Source: Fibrobacterales bacterium Fibro_02 (GTDB taxonomy: Bacteria > Fibrobacterota > Fibrobacteria > Fibrobacterales > Fibrobacteraceae). Taken from it: a stretch of DNA of 42,260 nt. This document shows, piece after piece, positions 1-7,108 of this stretch (the stretch's first letter is position 1; every line of letters begins with the position of its first letter). The position numbers were made by a program, and so were the translations under genes. The DNA lies in assembly GCA_001603905.1 (NCBI GenBank), contig LVAE01000027.1, positions 1 to 42,260 on the forward strand, in the 5' to 3' direction. The notes beneath the pieces were generated by a model. The model made no database searches, was not told the origin of the DNA, and saw only the letters and a list, made by a program, of their open reading frames with translations.

Positions 1-284
1 AGCTTTTCGACAAACACTTCGATTTCGGAACCGATTTCGAGGGAGTCCGTGTCCTTGAATTCGCTACGGTCGATGACACCTTCGGACTTGTAGTTCACGT
101 CGATCAGGACTTCCTGGTCGTTCACCTGGCTAATCTTACCGGTGACGAGCTTACCCTGTTCGAGGCAATCCATGCCGGCATACACGTCGGCGTTGGCCTT
201 ACGGAAGTTGGGGCTGCATTCGCCCTGAGCGGCGAGGATTTCAGCGAGATCTTCTTGAGTTCCGAATTTGAGATTTTGAGACAT
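1..284 (-). CDS. rpsA: 30S ribosomal protein S1, N-terminal part (cut by window edge)
   Basis: The minus-strand frame begins MSQNLKFGTQEDLAEI and runs off the left edge after about 94 codons. The first S1-type RNA-binding repeat is visible (GKLVTGKISQVNDQEVLIDV, then a KSEGVIDRSEF-type stretch). S1 binds mRNA on the 30S subunit during initiation. It follows cmk by 35 nt on the same strand, the classic cmk-rpsA order, which supports the call. No clear Shine-Dalgarno precedes the ATG, as is common for S1. The rest of the protein cannot be judged. Confidence 0.93.
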   Translation of the reverse strand, partial: MSQNLKFGTQEDLAEILAAQGECSPNFRKANADVYAGMDCLEQGKLVTGKISQVNDQEVLIDVNYKSEGVIDRSEFKDTDSLEIGSEIEVFVEK

Positions 285-319
285 ATTGTTTAGTTGGGTT
301 GTGGAACAAAGGATTCAGG

Positions 320-988
320 CTACGCCACTACACCTACGTAGTCGAGAATCTTTTGAACCTGTTGTTGGATTGAGATGTGTGTAGTGTCAATTTCAATAGC
401 GTCGTCCGCTTTCTTGAGGGGGGCGTTTGCGCGGGAAGAATCCAGGCGGTCGCGTTCGACCAGGTTCTCGAGGACTTCTTCGAGCGTCACCTTCTCGCCC
501 TTTTCAAGGAGTTCCTTGTAGCGGCGTTCGGCGCGGACTTTCACGTCCGTCACCATGAAAAACTTGTACTTGGCGTCGGGGAATACGACGGTGCCGATAT
601 CTCGGCCATCCAGGATGCAACTCTGCTTCTTGCCGATTTCGCGCTGCTTTTCAGTCATGGCGGCGCGGACCGACGGGAGGGCGCAGTATATGCTCACGTT
701 GCTCGACACCTTCATACCGCGGATTTCGCTTTCGCGGCTCACACCGTTAATGAGAATGTGGTTTTCGGAGTCGAACCCGAGGTCAAGGTTCTTGAGCAGT
801 TCGTCCATGGCGGGGCCTTCTTCGGCTGCAAGTCCCTTGTCGAGGGCTGCAAGCGTTACGGCGCGGTACATGGCGCCGGTATCCAGATAGGTAATGCCGA
901 GGGTCTTTGCCACGAGCTTGGCGGTGGTACTCTTGCCGGTACCCGAACCGCCATCGAGGGCGATAACAAAATTCTTAGAATTGCTCAT
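320..988 (-). CDS. cmk: Cytidylate kinase
   Basis: Phosphorylates CMP/dCMP with ATP in cytoplasmic pyrimidine nucleotide synthesis. The P-loop GGSGTGKST lies at residues 13-21, followed by YLDTGAMYRAVTL and the nucleotide-monophosphate-binding region with LDGRDIGTVVFPDA, all typical of bacterial Cmk; 222 aa is normal length. I start at the ATG at 988. An upstream in-frame TTG at 1000 falls inside the predicted promoter element and is rejected. rpsA follows 35 nt downstream on the same strand, probably as one transcript. Confidence 0.96.
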   Translation of the reverse strand: MSNSKNFVIALDGGSGTGKSTTAKLVAKTLGITYLDTGAMYRAVTLAALDKGLAAEEGPAMDELLKNLDLGFDSENHILINGVSRESEIRGMKVSSNVSIYCALPSVRAAMTEKQREIGKKQSCILDGRDIGTVVFPDAKYKFFMVTDVKVRAERRYKELLEKGEKVTLEEVLENLVERDRLDSSRANAPLKKADDAIEIDTTHISIQQQVQKILDYVGVVA

Positions 989-997
989 GAGTGGGGA

Positions 998-1028
998 CAA
1001 ATATAGCTTAAGGTGAGAGTCGCGTCAA
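998..1028 (-). promoter_or_regulatory. Predicted cmk-rpsA promoter, TTG-N20-TATATTTG
   Basis: On the minus strand TTGACG (from 1028) is followed after 17 nt by TATATT; read in Bacteroidota style it is TTG-N20-TATATTTG, ending at 998. Only 9 nt separate this from the cmk ATG, so the leader would be a few nt long or absent. A near-perfect inverted repeat with arms GTCAATCGTGC and GCACGAATTGAC (1024-1048) overlaps its upstream end and could be an operator. Confidence 0.65.
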
Positions 1029-1092
1029 TCGTGCTTGCACGAATTGACATGACCGAACCGTGCTATATGCGCCCAGAAAGGGCGCCAATATA

Positions 1093-1121
1093 GAAAAACG
1101 GGACTCCGTTTCAAGAGTCCC
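1093..1121 (-). terminator. Intrinsic terminator after the maltokinase gene
   Basis: On the minus strand the stem GGGACTC / GAGTCCC encloses an 8-nt loop and is followed by GTTTTTC, directly downstream of the maltokinase stop codon. Confidence 0.85.
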
Positions 1122-1132
1122 CATTTGGTCCA

Positions 1133-2314
1133 TTAGAGTTCTTTCAGCGCTTTTTCGGGAATCCAGAACCAGTCGGGGCGGAATTCCAGCTCGTAACATG
1201 CCTCGTAGACGGCCTTGCTTAGAATGTAGGGCCTGGATTCCTCTTCCAGCTGCTTGATCGGAATTCCCGATTCCTGGCTATAGCCGATCAAAAAACTCAG
1301 CCCGTAGCTGCAGGGCTCGGAGGAACGTTTTTCCTCGGGGATGTTTGCCTGTCGGACCGCTTCGGCATAGGCGAAACTTCGTAGCATACCCGCGATGTCG
1401 GCGGCGGGGGAGCGTAGCCTTCGCCTGAAATCGAGCGTGCGCGTCGGTTCCCCTTCAAAATCGAGAACAGTGAAGTTTGTTCCGTTAAAAAGGAGTTGCC
1501 CCAGGTGATAGTCCCCGTGGATTCGTTGCGGAACGAAACACCCCTGCGTCGTTTTGGTCAACAAAGATTCTTGCGAACAACTTAATTTGTTGACGATCGG
1601 CACTAGGTCTTTTTTCCCGTTCGCCTTTAAGAGCTTGATCAACTTCTCAAAGGGCGGCTTTTCGGGCTGCGAGCCCGTTCCCTTCAGTCCTTTTAAGGCC
1701 TGATGCATCTTCGCCGTGGTCTGTCCAAGCAACCAGGCGGCGTGTTCGAGAAAAGGAGTCGGCTCTCCCGTGAAAATGTCCCAGGCGTTTTTGGCGCCGT
1801 CAATGTGGTTTTCCAGAATGCCAATGGCGTAGGAATTTCCGTTCGTCAGGTACTCCGCGTATCCAAGAAGTTGCGGAACTCCTTCGAATCCCTTCTTGTT
1901 CAGTTGCAGGAGGATTTCCTGCTCGGGGTGAAGCCCTGCGTGCAAGCGGCGGAATAGCTTGAAGAAGTATTTACCCTTTACGAAAAACGCTGAATTGCTC
2001 TGCTCGGCACCAAGGGCGATTGCCTGGGCGAGGGCCTCCTTGTCAATCTTACTGGTCCGTGTGAAAACGAATTGCCCTTTGTCTGTCTTGAAAATCTGGA
2101 CGGACGGAGCTCCGCCGAAACATTCGGCAAGGATGGCTCCGGTCTTGGATTCGTCTTCGATTGTTGCATATAGGTCGCGAGAATTGTTCTCGAATTCAAC
2201 CTGTAAAATTTGGAGTGTACAGCCTGCAATTTCGATGCGGTCCATTTCGTCAATTTGACGGACGGGTTGCCCCTTTCCCATGAACCATCGCTTGCTTGTA
2301 ATATCGTAGGTCAT
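1133..2314 (-). CDS. Maltokinase (Pep2/Mak-like)
   Basis: Probable ATP-dependent maltokinase making maltose-1-phosphate, the donor for GlgE (encoded at 14244-15974). The 393-aa protein opens with the N-terminal cap signature KRWFMGKGQ (residues 8-16) and has the kinase catalytic stretch RIHGDYHLGQLLF (264-276, catalytic Asp268), the metal-binding DFEGEPTR (285-292) and RSPAADIAGMLRSFAYA (301-317), the order seen in mycobacterial and actinobacterial Mak. I chose the ATG at 2314; the frame stays open further upstream but that part lacks family similarity and overlaps the previous gene. It overlaps the preceding 118-aa gene by 4 nt (ATGA), implying translational coupling. No trehalose synthase domain is fused to it. 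The alternative is another aminoglycoside-phosphotransferase-fold sugar kinase. Confidence 0.85.
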   Translation of the reverse strand: MTYDITSKRWFMGKGQPVRQIDEMDRIEIAGCTLQILQVEFENNSRDLYATIEDESKTGAILAECFGGAPSVQIFKTDKGQFVFTRTSKIDKEALAQAIALGAEQSNSAFFVKGKYFFKLFRRLHAGLHPEQEILLQLNKKGFEGVPQLLGYAEYLTNGNSYAIGILENHIDGAKNAWDIFTGEPTPFLEHAAWLLGQTTAKMHQALKGLKGTGSQPEKPPFEKLIKLLKANGKKDLVPIVNKLSCSQESLLTKTTQGCFVPQRIHGDYHLGQLLFNGTNFTVLDFEGEPTRTLDFRRRLRSPAADIAGMLRSFAYAEAVRQANIPEEKRSSEPCSYGLSFLIGYSQESGIPIKQLEEESRPYILSKAVYEACYELEFRPDWFWIPEKALKEL

Positions 2315-2667
2315 TTTGTTTTCAGTGCTGAAAAATACCCCTGCTTTCGGAGGGTGGCCAAAACCTTCAGCTGGTTTTCGAGAGGCTCGTTCAGGATTCC
2401 TTCGAGTACGAATTTGGGAATCCTTTTTTGGGGGATGAATTCCTTGGGAACATCCTTGAAGTCGGAAAGTTGCCAGTTTGCAAGAAGCTTGGGCAGAAAC
2501 TGGTTCCACGGAAAAACATCGCCGACTTTCAGAAAAAATCGTGCGGGCTTTTTGCCGTCCTTGGCGTCAAGTAAAAGTGAACCATCCCTGTAGCAATTCA
2601 AAAGCACTGCCTGTCGTTCTTCGTTCAAAGTCGCAGGCTGTGCCGGAATGACAAGCACCATCCGCAA
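2311..2667 (-). CDS. Conserved-looking small protein of unknown function, coupled to maltokinase
   Basis: A 118-aa protein starting at TTG (2667), with AAGGAG 7-8 nt upstream overlapping the stop codon of the previous small gene; an ATG two codons later (2661) is the other possible start. It has no signal peptide or membrane segment and I do not recognise a domain. The N-terminal half is strand-like (VLVIPAQPA, AVLLNCYRDGSLLL), the C-terminal half is basic and helical. Its position between a 43-aa gene and maltokinase, with an ATGA overlap into the latter, suggests a role linked to maltose-1-phosphate or glycogen metabolism; that is inference from context only. Confidence 0.7.
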   Translation of the reverse strand: MRMVLVIPAQPATLNEERQAVLLNCYRDGSLLLDAKDGKKPARFFLKVGDVFPWNQFLPKLLANWQLSDFKDVPKEFIPQKRIPKFVLEGILNEPLENQLKVLATLRKQGYFSALKTK

Positions 2668-2679
2668 GGCTCGCTCTCC

Positions 2680-2811
2680 TTAAGCGGCTAGTTCTCGCTG
2701 GATTTGCGCATATTGGTAGGTCGAGATAGACGTGATCTTGAGGACAAGTTCACGCGTGATGCCTGCCTTGATTAACGCTTTTGCGTACTGGAGTCTGCTT
2801 GTGTTCGACAT
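2680..2811 (-). CDS. 43-aa small protein of unknown function
   Basis: A short frame beginning MSNTSRLQYAKALIKAGI and ending QRELAA, preceded by AAGAGGT at good spacing for a ribosome binding site. Its stop codon overlaps the ribosome binding site of the next gene, so it looks like the first gene of a three-gene unit (43 aa, 118 aa, maltokinase). The sequence is helical and resembles a small helix-turn-helix-like or protein-interaction segment; I cannot assign a function. The ribosome binding site and tight junction are the main reasons to believe it is translated. Confidence 0.55.
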   Translation of the reverse strand: MSNTSRLQYAKALIKAGITRELVLKITSISTYQYAQIQRELAA

Positions 2812-3018
2812 CGTTTACCTCTTGCTTAGATGTTGTCGATCCATCCTAGAGGGAAAAGATATATTATAATTTTGACAGTGGAAAGACATAAAAAAAATTT
2901 TTTTATGGACCACTTTTTGACGAAATGACGCTAACCTGTTGATAGCTAGTGAATTAGGAAAAAATCCGTTTTGGGGAAATAATGTGACCTAGATCATTCC
3001 ATTTTGGAATACTAGATA
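2812..3018. other. AT-rich intergenic region with a TTCCA dyad
   Basis: No gene seen. It contains an AT-rich stretch (2860-2910) with a minus-strand TATAAT that could serve the 43-aa/maltokinase unit, and an inverted repeat ATTCCATTTTGGAAT at about 2997-3011 next to the 3' end of the amidase gene. The same dyad recurs before the lipoprotein genes at 29010 and 30619. Confidence 0.5.
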
Positions 3019-3846
3019 TTAAATGTATTCTTCCGGTACAATTTCCTTTAAGACGGGGAACTGCTTGCGGTATTCTTCCTGTGATTTTGAATCGATGCGT
3101 GCGTGTACGATTCCTTCGAAAGAGGCGTCCGTCGAAGCGATGATTTCCCCTTTCGGATTGATAATCATCGAGTTGCCTCCGTAAGAGGGACCCCCGATTC
3201 CGTTCACGGCCGCGATGTACACCTGGTTCTCGATGGCACGGGCCTGCAGTAGCGTTTTCCAGTGGGTAATTCTTGCGGCGGGCCAGGCGGCCTGCACCGT
3301 GATGAGCTTTGCTCCTTCCTTGACGGCATAGCGGTAGAGTTCGGGAAAACGCAGGTCGAAGCAGATGGTGGCCGCAACCGTCCAATTATAGAGCGAAAAC
3401 GGACACGGCATGCCGCCGGCCTTGAACTTTTTCTGTTCCATAAAGAACGGATGGTACTTGTCGTAGGCGGCAAACTCTTCGGGGTATCCTGGCTTGTATA
3501 CGCTGCAATGGTTTAGGAGCTTGTCGGCGTTTTCGGAATCTTGGACGACCCCGCCTACGATATCCTTTTGAATTCCAGCCCCCATGATGGCACAACCCGT
3601 TTCGTTTGCTAGTTTGTACAAAAAATCGGCGGTTTCGCCCGCGTTGCAGTTGCGAAAGTATTCTGCGGCGCTTTCCGGGTGTAGCGGCAGGTATCCCGTG
3701 GCGAACATTTCGGGGAGAATGATTAGGCCTGGAATGGAATCGTCCTTGCTTTTGCGAATTTTTGAGGTGAGTTCACGAACTTTGGCAAAGTTTTTGGCCT
3801 TGTCGTTTGGGACAATTTCCATTTGAACCAGGTAAATATCAAGCAT
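3019..3846 (-). CDS. Carbon-nitrogen hydrolase (nitrilase superfamily, omega-amidase-like)
   Basis: A 275-aa cytoplasmic amidase. The Glu-Lys-Cys triad is visible: Glu46 in ILPEMFATGY, Lys130 in YDKYHPFF, Cys162 in ICFDLRFPELYR. The combination FATGY, DKxHPFF and CFDLRFPELYR resembles the YafV/Nit2 omega-amidase group, which hydrolyses alpha-ketoglutaramate or related amides; the exact substrate cannot be read from sequence. The start is the ATG at 3846, giving MLDIYLVQMEI as the first beta-strand; an earlier in-frame ATG lies in the short space shared with the divergent receptor gene. It is divergent from the gene at 3888. Confidence 0.85.
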   Translation of the reverse strand: MLDIYLVQMEIVPNDKAKNFAKVRELTSKIRKSKDDSIPGLIILPEMFATGYLPLHPESAAEYFRNCNAGETADFLYKLANETGCAIMGAGIQKDIVGGVVQDSENADKLLNHCSVYKPGYPEEFAAYDKYHPFFMEQKKFKAGGMPCPFSLYNWTVAATICFDLRFPELYRYAVKEGAKLITVQAAWPAARITHWKTLLQARAIENQVYIAAVNGIGGPSYGGNSMIINPKGEIIASTDASFEGIVHARIDSKSQEEYRKQFPVLKEIVPEEYI

Positions 3847-3887
3847 ATGGTAAATATAGCACATTTCTTTTTGCTATTTTAAGAAAT

Positions 3888-6248
3888 ATGAGATTACGTT
3901 CCCTGCTCGTTTTTGTCCTGCTTTTGGCGACGTTCCTGTTTGCTGCCACCCCGACCTTGATTGTGGGTGTCGTTCTGGAATCCGAAACCGATTTGCCAGT
4001 TAAGGATGCTACCATCACTTACGTCTCCGGGAAAAAGTTGGGTGAGACGAATTCCGACGGACGTTTCGAACTGACGGTGGATTCCAAGAATGCAATCCTC
4101 ATCTTCAAGAAGGACGGCTTCGACAGTGTGCAGGTGGAACTGCAGGATTTTGCGGACTTGTTCGACATGGTGGTCACGATGCAGACGACTGCCGATGTGC
4201 GCAACCTGGGTACGAGTACCGTGATTGGTGGCGGTGGCGACAAGGTGCAGTGGAACTTTGAACGCAAGGTGAACCTGGATAAGCTCGAAGATGCGGCAGG
4301 CATGCGTTTCGATATCACCGAACACCTGAGCCAGATGCCGGGTATTTCGGGACAGAAGGATTTCAGCAGCGCCCTTTATTATGACGGTTCCCGTGCGGGC
4401 GACGTGGCGTACCATTTGGGTAGGCTCCGCATTCCGAACATGCGTCACCTGGATGTCGGTTTCCCGGGCAACCTGTCGGTGGTGAATCCGCATATCTTGA
4501 GTGCTGTTGAAATTCACGACAACTACGGCGAAGGCCCGATTGGCCAGGGACTCGCGACTTCGGTGCAGTATATTCCCGAACAGACCAAGGGCGATTGGGG
4601 ACTCCGTGGTACGGCGGGCATTACGCTTCAGGAAGTGGTGGTTGATGCGCCGTGGCTTTTCTGGGATAGTTTCCGTTTCTCTTTCCGCAGGCTTGACGAG
4701 GAAATGCTCAAGAACTTGGGCGAAAAGTTCTTTACCGAGTTCCGCAAGCGCGACGGCGACTGTGTCGAAAACTGCAACGTGAAGTCTTCGGATCCCTTCG
4801 ACCTTACGGCATACGATATCTATGCGCAGTTCAACGGTTCCGACAGCAGCGGGAATACCTGGGCGCTTCGCACCTTGTACAGCTCCGATGAATACAGCAT
4901 CCATCAGGACACTTCTACTGCCTACGATCAGGTGAACTCAATTGACATTATCGAAGGCAAGCAACAGTACTTGGTGGTGGGTGCCGAATATAATTCCCGC
5001 TTCGGAACTTCTGCCCATGCAGGCTTCGTGCGTGAAGTTCTGGGTGATACGCTCCGCGATACGACAGGTTTCCGCAGCACGGCAAACGCAAAGGAATCGG
5101 CGACGTTTATTGATGCCTACGAACAGACGCATACGACTTTGACTGGCGGACTTGATCGGAATTTTAAGGGCTCGATCCTGGGTTCCAAATTGAGCGGCGC
5201 CTTGCTCTATGAACATCATATTGTCGAACGTGAATATCCCGATTTCGGCGATACGCAGTCCGATGACTTCCAGACGGGAGTGCTTTCGGGGGCTGCCCGT
5301 ATGAACTGGCGGAGCGATTTCTCGCAGGAAATCCTTTCTGTCGGTGCCATTGCCGATGCGGGTGAACACGAGGCTGCGCCGACGGCATCGTTGGACTTTG
5401 AACAGAACCTCTCGAAGATCGATACCGCCTACTGGAGGCTCTTTGCGAATGCGGCTTACCGTAGCGACTGGAAACCTTATTACGATGATGGCGACCTGAC
5501 GGGACGCCTGGAATCGGGCGTGTCCGGCAAGCTGGGCCTGGGCTATAATTCCAAGTACTTGGTGGCGCAGGGTTCGGGCTTTGGCCGCTACTATCCTGAT
5601 CCGCTCCTGCCGATGCCCAAGGCGTATGCGCAGTACAACGATGTGACCCCGATCGATTTCGCCTGGGTGGCGGGAGCCTCGGGAACGCTTGAGTTCAAGA
5701 CTTCTCACCATTTCTCAATGGCGACGAATGTGAGCACGGTCTACGGTGAATACGAACTAGATGGTGGTGAGTCCCTCCCGTGGGAAGCGAATTCCCGCCT
5801 GGACATTCTTTCGCACTTCCGCTACTATCCGCGCAAGGACTCGATTATATCGGTCATCATTACGCACCACGCGGCACTGCATCGTCCGCTGTACTACTAT
5901 GAAATTACTCCATCCGATGTCAAGAGCCATACCAATGGTACGCGACGCCTCAAGGATTATAACGAATTTACGGATATGTTCCGCACCGATGCACGCGTGA
6001 ACCTGGACTTGGCAAGCAGCAAGTATTTCTTCAGGAGCGCGCGTTTCTATGTCGAAGTGGACAATATCTTTGCGAACCTCGATGTGTCCGCACTTAAGTT
6101 CCTGGGAAGCGAGAACGCCCGTGAACGCTCCTGGGTGACCAGCGACAGCAACGGCGATTCTAGCGATGGCTACGACCTGGTGCCGTTTATGGCGAAGGGC
6201 ATGGGCCTTTACGTGCAGTTCGGCGTCGAAGTGCAGTTGGGAATTTAA
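3888..6248 (+). CDS. TonB-dependent receptor-like outer membrane protein
   Basis: A 786-aa outer membrane protein. A signal peptide is at 1-20 (MRLRSLLVFVLLLATFLFAA). It is followed by a carboxypeptidase-regulatory-like beta-sandwich (about 22-95: VVLESETDLPVKDATITYVSG ending in a VVTMQT strand), a plug-like segment (about 125-235, with LSQMPGISGQKDFSSALYYDG and VEIHDNYGEGPIGQG) and a long region of amphipathic strands ending in YVQFGVEVQLGI. This is the layout of FCB-group TonB-dependent receptors without an accompanying SusD. I chose the ATG at 3888 because it opens the signal peptide; the frame is open upstream but no signal would then be terminal. The ligand is unknown. The gene stands alone. 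Confidence 0.8.
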   Translation: MRLRSLLVFVLLLATFLFAATPTLIVGVVLESETDLPVKDATITYVSGKKLGETNSDGRFELTVDSKNAILIFKKDGFDSVQVELQDFADLFDMVVTMQTTADVRNLGTSTVIGGGGDKVQWNFERKVNLDKLEDAAGMRFDITEHLSQMPGISGQKDFSSALYYDGSRAGDVAYHLGRLRIPNMRHLDVGFPGNLSVVNPHILSAVEIHDNYGEGPIGQGLATSVQYIPEQTKGDWGLRGTAGITLQEVVVDAPWLFWDSFRFSFRRLDEEMLKNLGEKFFTEFRKRDGDCVENCNVKSSDPFDLTAYDIYAQFNGSDSSGNTWALRTLYSSDEYSIHQDTSTAYDQVNSIDIIEGKQQYLVVGAEYNSRFGTSAHAGFVREVLGDTLRDTTGFRSTANAKESATFIDAYEQTHTTLTGGLDRNFKGSILGSKLSGALLYEHHIVEREYPDFGDTQSDDFQTGVLSGAARMNWRSDFSQEILSVGAIADAGEHEAAPTASLDFEQNLSKIDTAYWRLFANAAYRSDWKPYYDDGDLTGRLESGVSGKLGLGYNSKYLVAQGSGFGRYYPDPLLPMPKAYAQYNDVTPIDFAWVAGASGTLEFKTSHHFSMATNVSTVYGEYELDGGESLPWEANSRLDILSHFRYYPRKDSIISVIITHHAALHRPLYYYEITPSDVKSHTNGTRRLKDYNEFTDMFRTDARVNLDLASSKYFFRSARFYVEVDNIFANLDVSALKFLGSENARERSWVTSDSNGDSSDGYDLVPFMAKGMGLYVQFGVEVQLGI

Positions 6249-6320
6249 TAGCTCGCTTCGTTTTGAGGTGAGAGCTCGGTTGCGTTGCTCCCTTTGGGTT
6301 TTGAGTAAAATGCGTAGAGT

Positions 6321-6348
6321 GTCATCCTGAGCGGAGCCGAAGGATCTA
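6321..6348. repeat. Single copy of the GTCATCCT...GGATC repeat family
   Basis: The stretch GTCATCCTGAGCGGAGCCGA followed by AGGATC matches the unit that occurs as paired inverted copies at 8715-8792 and 14160-14237. The ends (ATCCT / AGGAT) can pair as a short hairpin. It lies between the receptor gene and the dipeptidase gene. Confidence 0.6.
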
Positions 6349-6361
6349 GAAAGAATTAAGG

Positions 6362-7087
6362 ATGAAAAAATTTCTAGTAGCATTGTTGTTCTTTTGGGGC
6401 TCGTTTTGCTTTGCTCATGAGACGGATTCCCTGTTTGTTCCGCCGAAACCTGAAAAGCCCTTGCGTTATTGCAGTTCTGTCAAGAAGTGGATTGAATTTG
6501 CGACGGCAGATTCCAACATGGTCGAAATTACGCACCTGAAGGGCGTGCGCATGGACTTGCGATACGCCACCTTTGAAAATGTGACAGGGCATGACTTGTA
6601 TTGTGGCGTGCAGCGCGCCTTTGTGCATAAAGATGCTGCTGCTAAACTCCGCAAGGCGATCAAAATTATGCAGCGTGAAATGCCTGGCTCTATGCTTGTG
6701 ATTTTCGATGCGTCACGCCCGCTGTATGCGCAGGAGGCTTTGCGAAGGACCGTGCGTGGAACCCCTTATTCGGCCTATGTTTCTTCGCCGGGTAAAGGAG
6801 GCATGCATAACTTTGGCTTGGCGCTGGACTTGAGCATTACCGATGCCGATGGCAACTTGCTTGACATGGGCACGGACTTTGATTCTTTTGAACGCTGCGC
6901 GGGCGAAGTCGGCGAAGCGGAAGCCTTAAAGAGTGGACGACTCACGCAAGAGCAAGTGGATAACCGCAACAAGCTCCGCAAGATTATGCGCGGGGCGGGC
7001 TGGGTCCCGCTCGGCAGCGAATGGTGGCATTTTAACGCATTCCCCAGCAAGTACGTGCGCGAAAATTATCCGAAGTTCCCGCTGTAA
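6362..7087 (+). CDS. Secreted D-Ala-D-Ala dipeptidase-like zinc peptidase (M15D, VanX family)
   Basis: A 241-aa protein with a signal peptide (MKKFLVALLFFWGSFCFA). Family signatures are MDLRYATFENVTG (64-76), SRPLYAQEALR (118-128, the conserved Arg119), GGMHNFGLALDLS (146-158, zinc ligands His149 and Asp156) and SEWWHFN (219-225, catalytic Glu220 and ligand His223). It would cleave D-Ala-D-Ala or related dipeptides in the periplasm, more plausibly for peptidoglycan turnover than for vancomycin resistance, since no vanH/vanA genes are present. It converges with priA. Confidence 0.88.
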   Translation: MKKFLVALLFFWGSFCFAHETDSLFVPPKPEKPLRYCSSVKKWIEFATADSNMVEITHLKGVRMDLRYATFENVTGHDLYCGVQRAFVHKDAAAKLRKAIKIMQREMPGSMLVIFDASRPLYAQEALRRTVRGTPYSAYVSSPGKGGMHNFGLALDLSITDADGNLLDMGTDFDSFERCAGEVGEAEALKSGRLTQEQVDNRNKLRKIMRGAGWVPLGSEWWHFNAFPSKYVRENYPKFPL

Positions 7088-7108
7088 CGCGGTGGCGAGT
7101 CGCCTAAT

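Noticed and set aside
6362..7087. Vancomycin-resistance vanX
   Set aside because: The protein is secreted by a signal peptide and no vanH, vanA or vanRS genes are near; a general dipeptidase role is more likely.
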